A DNA stretch of 64,000 nt from an uncultured Planktomarina sp. (GTDB lineage: Bacteria; Pseudomonadota; Alphaproteobacteria; Rhodobacterales; Rhodobacteraceae): positions 186,001 to 250,000 of the forward strand of contig CALSQF010000006.1 of NCBI GenBank assembly GCA_943788425.1, written 5' to 3'. Position 1 is the stretch's first letter. Each line of letters starts with the position of its first letter. Below the pieces are notes generated by a model. The model made no database searches. It was not told where the DNA came from and saw nothing but the letters and a program-made list of their open reading frames with translations. Both the position numbers and the translations under genes were made by a program. This document shows, piece by piece, positions 8,892 to 17,741 of this stretch.

Positions 8892-10039
8892 TGGAAGATT
8901 GGCACCATGGCGGGTTTGGACTTTATATCCATTGGCCATTTTGTGAAGCAAAATGCCCATATTGTGACTTTAATTCCTATGTCAACGCGGCGGTAGACAA
9001 CGATGTATGGGAAAAGGCTCTCCTGAGCGAACTGGATCGCCATGGGGTCCTTACCCGGGGTCGTCTGTTGAATTCAATTTTTTTCGGAGGGGGTACGCCA
9101 AGCTTGATGCCACCCAAAATGGTTGAGCGCCTGATTGATCGCGCGCGGGTGCATTGGTCTTTCGCAAATGATATTGAGATCACGCTTGAGGCCAATCCGT
9201 CCTCGGTTGAAGCCTCGCGCCTTGCTGATTTTCGCGCCGCCGGGGTGAGCCGTATATCCATGGGAATTCAGGCGCTAAACGATCCCGACTTGAAGCGCCT
9301 CGGTCGTTTGCACTCCGCGGCAGAGGCGCGATCCGCTCTCACTGTCGCGAAGACATATTTTGACCAGGTCAGTTTTGATTTGATCTATGCGCGGCAAGAT
9401 CAAACGCTTGAGGCCTGGCAAAAGGAGCTAAGCGAAGCCATAGATATGAGCGCGGGGCACCTATCTTTGTATCAACTTACAATTGAACCTGGAACGGCCT
9501 TTGGCTTTCGGGCGCAGGCAGGGAAATTGGCAGGGTTGCCCAATGAAGACTTAAGCGCTGATATGTTTGACGCAACCAATGAGATCTGCGCCAAAGCGGG
9601 TCTATACGCCTATGAAGTGTCCAATTATTCACACAAGTCATTGGAATCTAAACATAATAAAATTTATTGGCGCGGTGGCGATTATATCGGAATAGGGCCC
9701 GGGGCCCATGGCCGCTTGACCCTGTCAGGAAAACGCCACGCTACAAGAACAGTCCTAGCGCCCCAGACCTGGTTGGAACGGGTAGAGTTGCAAAAGAGCG
9801 GCACCAGTCACCAAGAAACATTAACCCCGCGAGATCACGCCAATGAGCTTATCATGATGGGATTACGAATATTAGATGGGATTTCTCGAACGCGCATTGA
9901 GAGCATCGCCAATGCGCCGCTCGATATTCCAAGTCACCTGCTGGACATGCGCCTGCTAGACCTCTCTGAAAATCAACTTCGCGCCACAAAATCCGGTCGC
10001 CCGCTTTTGAATCAACTGGTCCAAGCCCTGATGTATTAA
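8888..10039 (+). CDS. hemW: Radical SAM protein HemW (heme chaperone)
   Basis: The 383-residue protein has the radical SAM cysteine motif as CEAKCPYC near residue 20 in the setting YIHWPFCEAKCPYCDF, then GGGTPSLM and the EANPSS and GVSRISMGIQ motifs. HemW proteins were long called oxygen-independent coproporphyrinogen oxidases, but they lack the residues for that reaction and are known to bind and deliver heme. Lack of the extra N-terminal cysteine of HemN supports HemW. It starts inside the rdgB stop and converges on parB. Confidence 0.93.
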   Translation: MMEDWHHGGFGLYIHWPFCEAKCPYCDFNSYVNAAVDNDVWEKALLSELDRHGVLTRGRLLNSIFFGGGTPSLMPPKMVERLIDRARVHWSFANDIEITLEANPSSVEASRLADFRAAGVSRISMGIQALNDPDLKRLGRLHSAAEARSALTVAKTYFDQVSFDLIYARQDQTLEAWQKELSEAIDMSAGHLSLYQLTIEPGTAFGFRAQAGKLAGLPNEDLSADMFDATNEICAKAGLYAYEVSNYSHKSLESKHNKIYWRGGDYIGIGPGAHGRLTLSGKRHATRTVLAPQTWLERVELQKSGTSHQETLTPRDHANELIMMGLRILDGISRTRIESIANAPLDIPSHLLDMRLLDLSENQLRATKSGRPLLNQLVQALMY

Positions 10040-10926
10040 AGCCCTGCTAAGTGGCGACAAAGCTCATCGAGCTGCTCTAGATTTTTATAGCGGATGGTAA
10101 TCGAGCCGCCCTCTTGTCCCGGGTTATGCGTGATGGAGACCGCCATTTTAAGAGCTGCGGAAAGATCACCTTCAAGCGCACGCGTATCTGCGTCTTTGGC
10201 AGATTTTGGCATGCGGCCTTTGCTGGGCGCTTTCGGCTCTTTCACCAATTTTTCCGTCTGTCGAACAGACAACCCACGCGCCACAACAACACGCGCCAAA
10301 TCAGAGGCATTGTGCGCCGTAATCAATGCGCGGGCGTGACCACTTGACAGGCTGCCATTGATGACAAGAGCTTGAACATCTTTTGGAAGTGCCAGAAGGC
10401 GCAGAATATTTGCGATATGTGGACGCGATTTGCCAAGCGCTTCTGCCATCTGCTCTTGCGTATGACCAAATTTATCCATGAGCTGGCGATATCCAATCGC
10501 CTCTTCGATGGGGTTGAGGTCTGCGCGCTGGATATTTTCGATAATTGCGATCTCGAGAACGTCCGAATCAGAAAATTCCCGCACCACAATGGGCAATTCA
10601 TGTAGCTGGGCGAGCTGGGAGGCCCGCCACCGCCGTTCCCCCGCGACGATTTCATATTCGCCGGTTTTGTCTGGATGCGCACGCACGACCAGCGGCTGAA
10701 TAACACCCTTCGAACGAATTGACCCGGCAAGATCGTTTAATTCATCAACATCAAAATGCCGACGCGGTTGGTCCGGATTGGGGTGCACATTTTCGATCGG
10801 CACAAGCATATCACTGCGCCGCTCAGAGCTGCTGGGCCCTGTGTCACCGACTGTCTGTTCAATATCAGCCATCAGCGCCGATAGGCCCCGACCGAGACCT
10901 CTTTGGCGTTTGGGGGTATTGGCCAT
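10036..10926 (-). CDS. parB: Chromosome partitioning protein ParB
   Basis: ParB is a CTPase that binds parS, spreads on DNA and works with ParA to segregate the origin region. The 296-residue protein begins with the typical basic RQRGLGRGLSALM, then the CTP-binding region with GERRWRAS, the helix-turn-helix GHTQEQMAEALGKSRPHIANILRLL and SSGHARAL. The start at 10926 follows an AGGA six bases upstream; a longer reading to 11013 would run through parA. Two parS sites lie 1.4 and 3.3 kb upstream, within rsmG and mnmG. Confidence 0.96.
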   Translation of the reverse strand: MANTPKRQRGLGRGLSALMADIEQTVGDTGPSSSERRSDMLVPIENVHPNPDQPRRHFDVDELNDLAGSIRSKGVIQPLVVRAHPDKTGEYEIVAGERRWRASQLAQLHELPIVVREFSDSDVLEIAIIENIQRADLNPIEEAIGYRQLMDKFGHTQEQMAEALGKSRPHIANILRLLALPKDVQALVINGSLSSGHARALITAHNASDLARVVVARGLSVRQTEKLVKEPKAPSKGRMPKSAKDADTRALEGDLSAALKMAVSITHNPGQEGGSITIRYKNLEQLDELCRHLAGL

Positions 10927-10945
10927 TTTATATCCTAACTCTTTA

Positions 10946-11722
10946 TCATCTGCGTGCCAAAATTTCTTGTGCGAGGGCGCGATAGGCCTCTGCACCTTTG
11001 GATCGGCTATCATAACTCAACACGGGCATCGCAAAGGACGGCGCCTCGCTTATTCTCACGTTTCGCGGGATGACCGTTTTAAAAACCAATTCACCCAAGT
11101 TTTCCCGCGCATCCTCCTCGACCTGCAAGGATAGGCGATTGCGCGCGTCGTACATTGTCAGCACCACCCCTTCAATTCGAAGATCTGGGTTGCCAAGATC
11201 TCGCACCTCTCGCACGGACATTAACAATTGCGACAAACCCTCTAAAGCGAAAAATTCGCTTTGCAAAGGAATGATAAGGGCGTGGGCTGCAATCAAGGCG
11301 TTTACTGTTAGGACGTTGAGTGACGGCGGACAATCCAACAATATATAATCGTATTTTAACAGATCTGAGTTGCTCAAAACTTTACGCAACATCTCGCTTC
11401 GGTTTTTCGCGCTGGCCAATTCAATGTCCGCAGAGCTGAGATCTGTTGTCGATGGAACAAGGTCGATGTTTTCGATATCTGTTTTTTGAATAAACCGGGG
11501 CTCCACTTGGGTGCCGATCAAAACATCATAGGTTGTGAACGCGCGCGCATCCGCATGAGAGCCAAGCCCGGTTGACGCGTTTCCCTGGGGGTCAAGATCC
11601 ATAACCAGCACTTTAAAACCAGCTTCCGCGATTGCTGCTGCCAAATTTAGGGTTGTGGTTGTCTTCCCGACCCCACCTTTTTGATTGGCGATGGCGAATA
11701 TTTTTTGTTTAGGCTGCTGCAC
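10946..11722 (-). CDS. parA: Chromosome partitioning ATPase ParA
   Basis: A Walker-type ATPase that forms nucleoid gradients to move ParB-parS complexes. The 258-residue chromosomal-type protein has the deviant Walker A KGGVGKTTTT at residues about 15-24, the VMDLDPQGNAS motif and LLDCPPSLN Walker B. It has no N-terminal DNA-binding domain, unlike plasmid ParA proteins. It overlaps rsmG by 14 bases and is followed 19 bases later by parB. Confidence 0.97.
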   Translation of the reverse strand: MQQPKQKIFAIANQKGGVGKTTTTLNLAAAIAEAGFKVLVMDLDPQGNASTGLGSHADARAFTTYDVLIGTQVEPRFIQKTDIENIDLVPSTTDLSSADIELASAKNRSEMLRKVLSNSDLLKYDYILLDCPPSLNVLTVNALIAAHALIIPLQSEFFALEGLSQLLMSVREVRDLGNPDLRIEGVVLTMYDARNRLSLQVEEDARENLGELVFKTVIPRNVRISEAPSFAMPVLSYDSRSKGAEAYRALAQEILARR

Positions 11723-12332
11723 GTCGAATATTCCTGATTTTCAACACCGCTGCGTGAATGTCTGTCTGGCTCGGCACGATGTCGTGCTCAAATGACCATG
11801 ATTTTTGCGCCGCCACAAGTTCATCCTGATGACTTTGCCCCTTCATGAACAAACACACGCCGTCCGTTTCAACAAGAGTTTCTGCATATTCTAAAAGCTT
11901 GGGCAAAGCTGCGAGAGCACGCGCCGAAACGGTAGCGGCCCGAGCAAGGGTTAAAGATTCAACCCTAAAGCTGTGGATTTCACAATTTAACTCTAAAGTA
12001 GCCGCAGCCTGACGAAGGAAAGCGGCCTTTCGCAGGTCACTTTCAACCAATATAACGCAAGTGGAGGGAGAGATTTCTTTCAAACAAATCGCCACAACGA
12101 TGCCGGGAAACCCACCACCGCTGCCAATATCTATCCAACAATCAGACAGCTTCGCCAATGCGATGATTTGTGCCGAATCTTCAATATGACGGCTCCAGAT
12201 GTTTGAAATGCTGCCCTTTGCGATCAAGTTGATAACCGGATTCCACTTTTTAACGAGCGCAACGAACTCATTGAGCTGCGCCGTTGTTTCACGTGAAACA
12301 CTCAGGCTGGTGAGTTTTTCTTGCCTAGTCAT
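11709..12332 (-). CDS. rsmG: 16S rRNA (guanine-527-N7)-methyltransferase RsmG
   Basis: Methylates G527 of 16S rRNA using S-adenosylmethionine; the gene was formerly gidB. The 207-residue protein shows the SAM-binding motif WIDIGSGGGFPGI and the later SARALAALPKLLEYA stretch. Its N-terminal codons for SVSRETT (residues 11-17) are also a perfect parS site. It overlaps mnmG upstream by four bases and parA downstream by 14, so translation of the block is probably coupled. Confidence 0.96.
   Translation of the reverse strand: MTRQEKLTSLSVSRETTAQLNEFVALVKKWNPVINLIAKGSISNIWSRHIEDSAQIIALAKLSDCWIDIGSGGGFPGIVVAICLKEISPSTCVILVESDLRKAAFLRQAAATLELNCEIHSFRVESLTLARAATVSARALAALPKLLEYAETLVETDGVCLFMKGQSHQDELVAAQKSWSFEHDIVPSQTDIHAAVLKIRNIRRAAA
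12285..12300. promoter_or_regulatory. parS site 1 (ParB-binding), inside rsmG
   Basis: TGTTTCACGTGAAACA is a perfect 16-base palindrome identical to the broad bacterial parS consensus. It lies within codons 10-17 of rsmG, about 1.4 kb from parB and 5 kb from the candidate origin. Confidence 0.93.
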
Positions 12333-14188
12333 CCGGTATTTTTCAACCCTTTGGACTTGATACTTAACAAAACAGCCGTCAAAGCTGCCGGCGTCACCCC
12401 CTCGATATTCTTAGCGGCACCAAGCGACTCTGGACGCGCCGCGTTTAGTTTTGAAATCAGCTCAGACGACAAACCAGGAACCCCCACGTAATGAAAACTT
12501 TTTGGTATCTTAACGCTCAAATCCCGAGCTAAGGCATCAATATCGCGGCCCTGGCGCTCAATATAAGTTACATAGAGCGCCTCTCGTGCGGCCTGGACCA
12601 AAGACTCCGCATCACAATCAGCTAACCCTGGGGCCAGACTGGAAAGATTAGAAACCGTCACCCCGGGAATCGAAAGCAACTCATGCCCACTGCGACGACG
12701 CCCGTCGAGACCAAGATCTATTCCTGCCTTACGGGCTTGGTTGGGTGAAACAGCCATTGATGACAATAGGGCACGGCACTCGTCTAAATGCGTCATCTTT
12801 TCCCGATAGGCGCCAAACCTAGATTCCGACACGAGGCCGGACGTGTAACCTTGCTCGGTTAACCGCTGATCAGCGTTATCAGCGCGGAGCTTTAATCGAA
12901 ACTCCGCCCGTGATGTAAACATCCGATAAGGCTCAGTTGCGCCGCGTGTTATTAAATCGTCAATCATCACCCCAATATAGCTGGTACTACGATCAAATGT
13001 GATGGGCGACACGCCCTTAAGCCGCTTCGCAACACCAATGGCTGCAACTAAGCCTTGGGCTGCGGCCTCCTCATACCCTGTGGTTCCATTAATTTGGCCC
13101 GCCAAGAACAATCCACCCATCAAGCTTGATTCCAAATCACTTGATAAGCCTTGAGGATTAAGAAAATCATACTCTATGGCATAGCCCGGTTGTTGAATTT
13201 CAACATTCTCCAGCCCCACAATCGACCTGACATAGGCTTCTTGAACATCTTGCGGCAAAGACGACGAAATGCCGTTAGGATACACGCAATTTGTCGTAAG
13301 CCCTTCAGGCTCCAAAAACACTTGGTGGCTAGATTTATCGGCAAAGCGGGTTATTTTATCTTCAATAGAAGGGCAATACCGCGGCCCAATACCCTCTATA
13401 TGCCCGCCATACATTGCCGATTTATCAATATTTTCCCGAATAATATCATGGGTTTGGCTGTTTGTATGGGTGATGCCGCAGCTTACCTGCCGCACCGTTG
13501 GTCCTTTAGAAAGAAACGACAACATGACTGGATCAAAATCCGCAGGTTGAAGCTCCAACTGACGCCAATCAATGGTATCTCCATTCAGACGTGGTGGTGT
13601 ACCCGTTTTCAATCGGCCAAATACAGCGCCCAAAGATTCCATCTTCTGCGACAGCACGTCAGCCGCTTTTTCTCCCATGCGACCGGCAGAAACTCTTTTA
13701 TCGCCGATGTGTATAACGCCCCGCATGAAAGTCCCAGCAGTCAGAATAACCGTATGGGCAAGAATTTCTGAGCCATCAGCCAAACGAACACCTGTCACAG
13801 CGCCGCCACTTGACATTAGGTCCGCCGCCTCTCCTTCGATCAGTATATAGTCTTGTTTTGCCAGCAAGGCCTGTATCGCCTGTAAATACAGCTTTCGGTC
13901 TGATTGTGTCCGTGGGCCCTGTACAGCGGGGCCTTTGCTTCTATTAAGCAGACGAAATTGGATGCCAGACAAATCGGCTGCTGTGCCGATGATCCCATCA
14001 AGAGCATCAATCTCGCGAACCAAATGGCCCTTACCCAGCCCCCCAATTGCCGGGTTACATGACATCACGCCGACTTTGCTCTGATCCAAGGTCACAAGCG
14101 CAGCCCGCAAGCCATACCTGCAAACCGCATGAAGCGCTTCACAACCTGCGTGGCCTCCACCTACAATCACAACATCAAAATGTTTCAC
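12329..14188 (-). CDS. mnmG: tRNA uridine-34 carboxymethylaminomethyl modification enzyme MnmG
   Basis: With MnmE this FAD enzyme adds the carboxymethylaminomethyl group at wobble U34 of certain tRNAs. It has the dinucleotide-binding VVIVGGGHAGCEA motif at the N-terminus, the CNPAIGGLGKGHLVREIDALDG signature, the GTPPRL and GYEEAAAQG motifs and the C-terminal helical MnmE-binding part. I chose GTG at 14188 (619 residues), which begins right before the Rossmann motif. A TTG at 14218 inside the mnmE end is the alternative. The start lies in the second parS site. Confidence 0.93.
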   Translation of the reverse strand: MKHFDVVIVGGGHAGCEALHAVCRYGLRAALVTLDQSKVGVMSCNPAIGGLGKGHLVREIDALDGIIGTAADLSGIQFRLLNRSKGPAVQGPRTQSDRKLYLQAIQALLAKQDYILIEGEAADLMSSGGAVTGVRLADGSEILAHTVILTAGTFMRGVIHIGDKRVSAGRMGEKAADVLSQKMESLGAVFGRLKTGTPPRLNGDTIDWRQLELQPADFDPVMLSFLSKGPTVRQVSCGITHTNSQTHDIIRENIDKSAMYGGHIEGIGPRYCPSIEDKITRFADKSSHQVFLEPEGLTTNCVYPNGISSSLPQDVQEAYVRSIVGLENVEIQQPGYAIEYDFLNPQGLSSDLESSLMGGLFLAGQINGTTGYEEAAAQGLVAAIGVAKRLKGVSPITFDRSTSYIGVMIDDLITRGATEPYRMFTSRAEFRLKLRADNADQRLTEQGYTSGLVSESRFGAYREKMTHLDECRALLSSMAVSPNQARKAGIDLGLDGRRRSGHELLSIPGVTVSNLSSLAPGLADCDAESLVQAAREALYVTYIERQGRDIDALARDLSVKIPKSFHYVGVPGLSSELISKLNAARPESLGAAKNIEGVTPAALTAVLLSIKSKGLKNTG

Positions 14189-14196
14189 GTGAAACG
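14181..14196. promoter_or_regulatory. parS site 2 (ParB-binding, one mismatch), at the mnmG start
   Basis: TGTTTCACGTGAAACG differs from the perfect parS palindrome only at its last base. It covers the probable GTG start of mnmG and lies 1.9 kb from the first site. Confidence 0.85.
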
Positions 14197-14202
14197 CGCC
14201 CC

Positions 14203-15489
14203 CTACTTCCCCAAACAAAAGCTTGAAAAGATTTCATCCAACACAGATTCTATATCAATCCGACCAAAAACAAAATCCAATTCACTAAGTGCAAAATAGA
14301 GCTCCTGGCTGGCAAGCTCAAACGGCAGCGGGTCGGATTGGACAAGTGCCAAAACCCGCGCAAGAAAAGATTCTGCCGAGCGCAACCCAGTGATTTGCCG
14401 TTCTCGAATGGCAACCACATCCGTTGGCGTTTTCACCGCTAATCGTTCAGCAATTAGGTTCAATAGCTCTGATACGCCTTGACCGGTTTTCCCAGAGATC
14501 GCCTCGAAATCAAAACCACGCTCATCTCCCTTATTCAGCCGAACAATATCACCATCGCGCATTGTAATCGGAAGAGGCTCTCCTTCCTCTTCTATCAGAA
14601 ACACACGAATATCAGCAACATCCGCCATTTCGTAGGCCTTTGAAATACCTAGTTTTTCTATCTCATCTTTAGAGTCGCGCAAACCCGCTGTATCCAAGAA
14701 GCTCACCGCAAGCCCCTGCAAATCCACCCGACACTCAATGACATCTCGCGTCGTTCCAGCCACATCTGAAGTTATCGCGGCCTGTCGCCCTACAATAGAG
14801 TTGAGCAAAGTGGATTTACCAACATTCGGCGCACCAATAATCGCAACCGTAAAACCAGTGCGAATTTTAGCCGCCACAGTAGATCGCTCCAAAATAGCAG
14901 AAATAGAAGCGTGCGTTTCTTCGACCAACTGGATCACCTCAATAGAAAGATCATCCGGAATTTCTTCATCCGAAAAGTCGATGCTGGCCTCTAAAAGAGC
15001 CACTGCGCGCAACAGCTTGCCACGCCACCGCTCTCCAGCATCCCCGAAACTTCCATCCAAGACACGAATAGCCTGCTGACGCTGCGATTCGGTTTCAGCG
15101 TCAATTAAGTCCGATAATGCCTCGACCTGATTAAGATCTAGCTGACCATTTTCAAGCGCGCGGCGGGTAAACTCTCCAGGCCCTGCCAGACGACAGCCCT
15201 TCTGTGCCGAAAGCTCCGACAACAGTCGCGCTACAGTGGCCAACCCACCGTGAACTTGAAACTCAACGACACGTTCCCCTGTAAAGCTCGCACCATTCTC
15301 AAAACAAAGCACAACTGCACGGTCTATAAGCGCCCCATCACAACCTCGAACCGCCCGCAAACCGGTGCGGCCTACATCAGGCAGGTCGCAAAATACTGAC
15401 GCAATATCAAAAGCTTGGGGCCCTGATACACGAATAACAGAGACCCCTGCCCGGCCCGTCGCTGTTGCCTGCGCAAAAATAGTGTCCAT
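14203..15489 (-). CDS. mnmE: tRNA modification GTPase MnmE
   Basis: Partner of MnmG in wobble-uridine modification. The 428-residue protein has the N-terminal formyl-THF-binding domain (MDTIFAQATATGRAGVSVIRVSG region, PGEFTRRA), then an inserted G domain with GAPNVGKST, TTRDVIE, DTAGLRDS and NKGD, and the C-terminal catalytic Cys motif CLGK at the very end. I chose ATG at 15489, which gives the usual MDTIFA start; a GTG at 15498 directly after the rho stop is possible. It follows rho by nine bases. Confidence 0.95.
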   Translation of the reverse strand: MDTIFAQATATGRAGVSVIRVSGPQAFDIASVFCDLPDVGRTGLRAVRGCDGALIDRAVVLCFENGASFTGERVVEFQVHGGLATVARLLSELSAQKGCRLAGPGEFTRRALENGQLDLNQVEALSDLIDAETESQRQQAIRVLDGSFGDAGERWRGKLLRAVALLEASIDFSDEEIPDDLSIEVIQLVEETHASISAILERSTVAAKIRTGFTVAIIGAPNVGKSTLLNSIVGRQAAITSDVAGTTRDVIECRVDLQGLAVSFLDTAGLRDSKDEIEKLGISKAYEMADVADIRVFLIEEEGEPLPITMRDGDIVRLNKGDERGFDFEAISGKTGQGVSELLNLIAERLAVKTPTDVVAIRERQITGLRSAESFLARVLALVQSDPLPFELASQELYFALSELDFVFGRIDIESVLDEIFSSFCLGK

Positions 15490-15498
15490 CACAGACAC

Positions 15499-16770
15499 TT
15501 AGGTGTTCATAGAATCAAAGAATTCCGAATTAGATTTCGTCTGTTTCAACTTAGAAATCAGGAATTCAATCGCATCTGTCGTTCCCATCGGGTTCAAAAT
15601 CCGCCTCAACACATAGGTTTTTTGCAAATCGACTTTATCGACCAGTAAATCTTCCTTACGCGTACCTGATTTCAAAACATCCATTGCCGGGAACACCCGC
15701 TTGTCAGCTACTTTGCGATCCAAAACAATTTCGGAGTTGCCAGTACCTTTGAATTCCTCAAAAATAACTTCATCCATGCGGCTGCCAGTATCAATCAAAG
15801 CTGTCGCAATAATGGTCAAAGAGCCGCCCTCTTCGATATTTCGAGCCGCCCCAAAAAAGCGCTTTGGCCGCTGCAAAGCATTCGCATCCACACCTCCGGT
15901 CAAGACTTTACCTGATGAAGGCACAACCGTGTTAAACGCCCGACCCAATCGAGTAATTGAATCCAACAAGATGACAACATCACGTTTGTGCTCAACCAAA
16001 CGTTTTGCTTTTTCAATCACCATTTCAGACACAGCAACGTGACGCGTCGCAGGCTCATCAAAGGTAGAGCTCACAACCTCACCCTTCACGGACCGCTGCA
16101 TATCGGTCACCTCTTCCGGCCGCTCATCAATCAATAGAACAATCAAATAACATTCCGGATGGTTTCGTTCTATCGAATTGGCAATGTTTTGTAATAAAAC
16201 AGTTTTACCCGTGCGTGGCGGCGCAACGATCAAAGACCTCTGACCTTTACCAATCGGCGCAACCAAGTCAATAATCCGTGCCGAACGATCCTTCGTTGTT
16301 GGGTCTTCGAGCTCCATATTTAACCGCTCATCCGGATAAAGCGGCGTCAGGTTTTCAAATGCCACCTTATGACGTGCATGTTCTGGGTTCTCAAAGTTGA
16401 TTTTCTCAACCTTAGTCATACCAAAATAACGCTCAGTATCCTCTGGCGCCTTAATGATACCCTCAATGGTATCCCCGGTTCGTAGTGAAAACTGCCGGAT
16501 CATTTCCGGTGAAACATAAATATCGTCTGGACCCGGCAGATAATTTGCCTCGGGTGACCGCAAGAAACCAAAACCGTCTTGAAGCACTTCTAAGACCCCA
16601 TCGCCGGAAATCTCTGCGCCGTCTTCCGCACGCTCTTTTAAAATCGAGAACATCATATCGCCCTTTCGCATGGTAGAGGCGTTCTCAATTTCCAGTTCCT
16701 CTGCCATAGAAAGCAGATCTTTTGGGCTTTTTGCCTTTAATTCGGCCAAAGTCACACGGTTACTTGTCAT
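15499..16770 (-). CDS. rho: Transcription termination factor Rho
   Basis: A hexameric RNA helicase that ends untranslated transcripts. The 423-residue protein has the N-terminal domain ([23 protein letters not shown]), the cold-shock-like RNA-binding [17 protein letters not shown] region, Walker A (VAPPRTGKT), the [14 protein letters not shown] Walker B region and the Q/R-loop [16 protein letters not shown] at 16770 follows a GGAAGAGA Shine-Dalgarno; an upstream in-frame start at 16788 is less likely. No unusual insertion is present. Confidence 0.97.
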   Translation of the reverse strand: MTSNRVTLAELKAKSPKDLLSMAEELEIENASTMRKGDMMFSILKERAEDGAEISGDGVLEVLQDGFGFLRSPEANYLPGPDDIYVSPEMIRQFSLRTGDTIEGIIKAPEDTERYFGMTKVEKINFENPEHARHKVAFENLTPLYPDERLNMELEDPTTKDRSARIIDLVAPIGKGQRSLIVAPPRTGKTVLLQNIANSIERNHPECYLIVLLIDERPEEVTDMQRSVKGEVVSSTFDEPATRHVAVSEMVIEKAKRLVEHKRDVVILLDSITRLGRAFNTVVPSSGKVLTGGVDANALQRPKRFFGAARNIEEGGSLTIIATALIDTGSRMDEVIFEEFKGTGNSEIVLDRKVADKRVFPAMDVLKSGTRKEDLLVDKVDLQKTYVLRRILNPMGTTDAIEFLISKLKQTKSNSEFFDSMNT

Positions 16771-16893
16771 GGAGTCTCTTCCTGCCAAAGGTTCCCCTAG
16801 GCACCACAGATGTTATTAAGAAAAAGCGATCCCGGACGGGCGCACCCTCTCGTTACTTAAAAGCAAAGGATGAGTCAAATATTACAGGCTTAT

Positions 16894-17346
16894 TCAAAAT
16901 GGACGAACCACAACCATAATAACGATTGCCAACAACAAGACTGTCGGCACTTCATTCATTATTCTGTAAGTTTTGCCAGTCAGCTGATTGTCACCCAGCT
17001 CGAAACCTCTTTGCCGTTTGGCTAACCAAAAATGAAACCATGTCATAGCTATAATGGAAATTAGTTTAACCCAAGGCCAGACGTCCGACCAATCTAACAC
17101 TCCAGGTATCACCGCCAAAGACAGCCCAAAACCCCAAGTCGCGAACATAGCAGGCGTCATAATGACCTTTAACAATTTTGATTCCATCATAGAAAACAAA
17201 CGATCAGTCTGAGAATAAACCTCTACTTTTTCGCTATGATGTACAAAAAGGCGTGGCAGATAAAAAATTCCAGCCATCCAGGAAATTACCGAAATTATAT
17301 GGCCAGCTTTCAACCATGGGTACATCGCAACTAAGTAATCTATCAT
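16894..17346 (-). CDS. hemJ: Protoporphyrinogen IX oxidase HemJ (CopD/YNL/HemJ family)
   Basis: An inner-membrane protein that oxidises protoporphyrinogen IX in heme and bacteriochlorophyll synthesis. The 150-residue protein has four hydrophobic segments and the conserved WMAGIFYLPRLFVHH motif at about residues 23-37, whose His and Arg are typical of HemJ. It lies about 120 bases upstream of rho in the same direction and borders the candidate origin. In many relatives hemE is next to this gene near the origin; it is absent here. Confidence 0.92.
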   Translation of the reverse strand: MIDYLVAMYPWLKAGHIISVISWMAGIFYLPRLFVHHSEKVEVYSQTDRLFSMMESKLLKVIMTPAMFATWGFGLSLAVIPGVLDWSDVWPWVKLISIIAMTWFHFWLAKRQRGFELGDNQLTGKTYRIMNEVPTVLLLAIVIMVVVRPF

Positions 17347-17741
17347 TTCACGGTACCTTCTCCACTTTATAATAATAATAATATTAGATGATTTTAGTAG
17401 AGAGATGTAGTGCTGGTGAATTCTGTGGATTAAATTTTATCTATGTGTTTATGAACAGGTGGATAAAAACAACAACAAAAACACAACATGAAAATTATTT
17501 ATATAAAAACAAGAGCTTAAAAAATATACATGTGTATAATCCTGTTGATTAAAGCCATTAAACATACCAAAGAAAAAATTATCATCAGCAAAGAATTTTC
17601 CATATCCACAGAAGATAAATTCACTGAGAGATTCTAAATTTGAATGAAACTCAGTAAGAATTCTTGTATTTGCAAAAGACCACGATTACCCCCACAGTTC
17701 AGTCACAGGTCACAGCAAACATATCCACAGGTTTATCTTAC
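17347..17741. other. Candidate chromosomal origin of replication (oriC)
   Basis: A 395-base, very AT-rich gap between the divergent hemJ and maf-aroE genes. It has one perfect DnaA box, TTATACACA (minus strand, 17531-17539), and four close ones: TAATCCACA (minus, 17424-17432), TTATCCACC (minus, 17458-17466), ATATCCACA (plus, 17602-17610) and ATATCCACA (plus, 17721-17729). AT-only tracts around 17368-17400 and 17490-17530 could be the unwinding element. The flanks (hemJ-rho-mnmE-mnmG-rsmG-parA-parB on one side, maf on the other) match the known alphaproteobacterial origin neighbourhood, and two parS sites lie within 5.5 kb. Confidence 0.82.

Noticed and set aside
12285-12300. E-box-like CACGTG as a transcription factor site in rsmG
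   Set aside because: The full 16-base palindrome is parS, and parA and parB lie next to it.
13151-13771. A 206-codon rightward open frame antisense to mnmG
   Set aside because: It is fully inside a conserved gene and rich in basic residues with no motif, typical of shadow frames.
17549-17561. Possible CtrA box (TTAA...TTAA) in the origin
   Set aside because: The spacer is five bases, not the seven of the known CtrA site, and no second site was seen.
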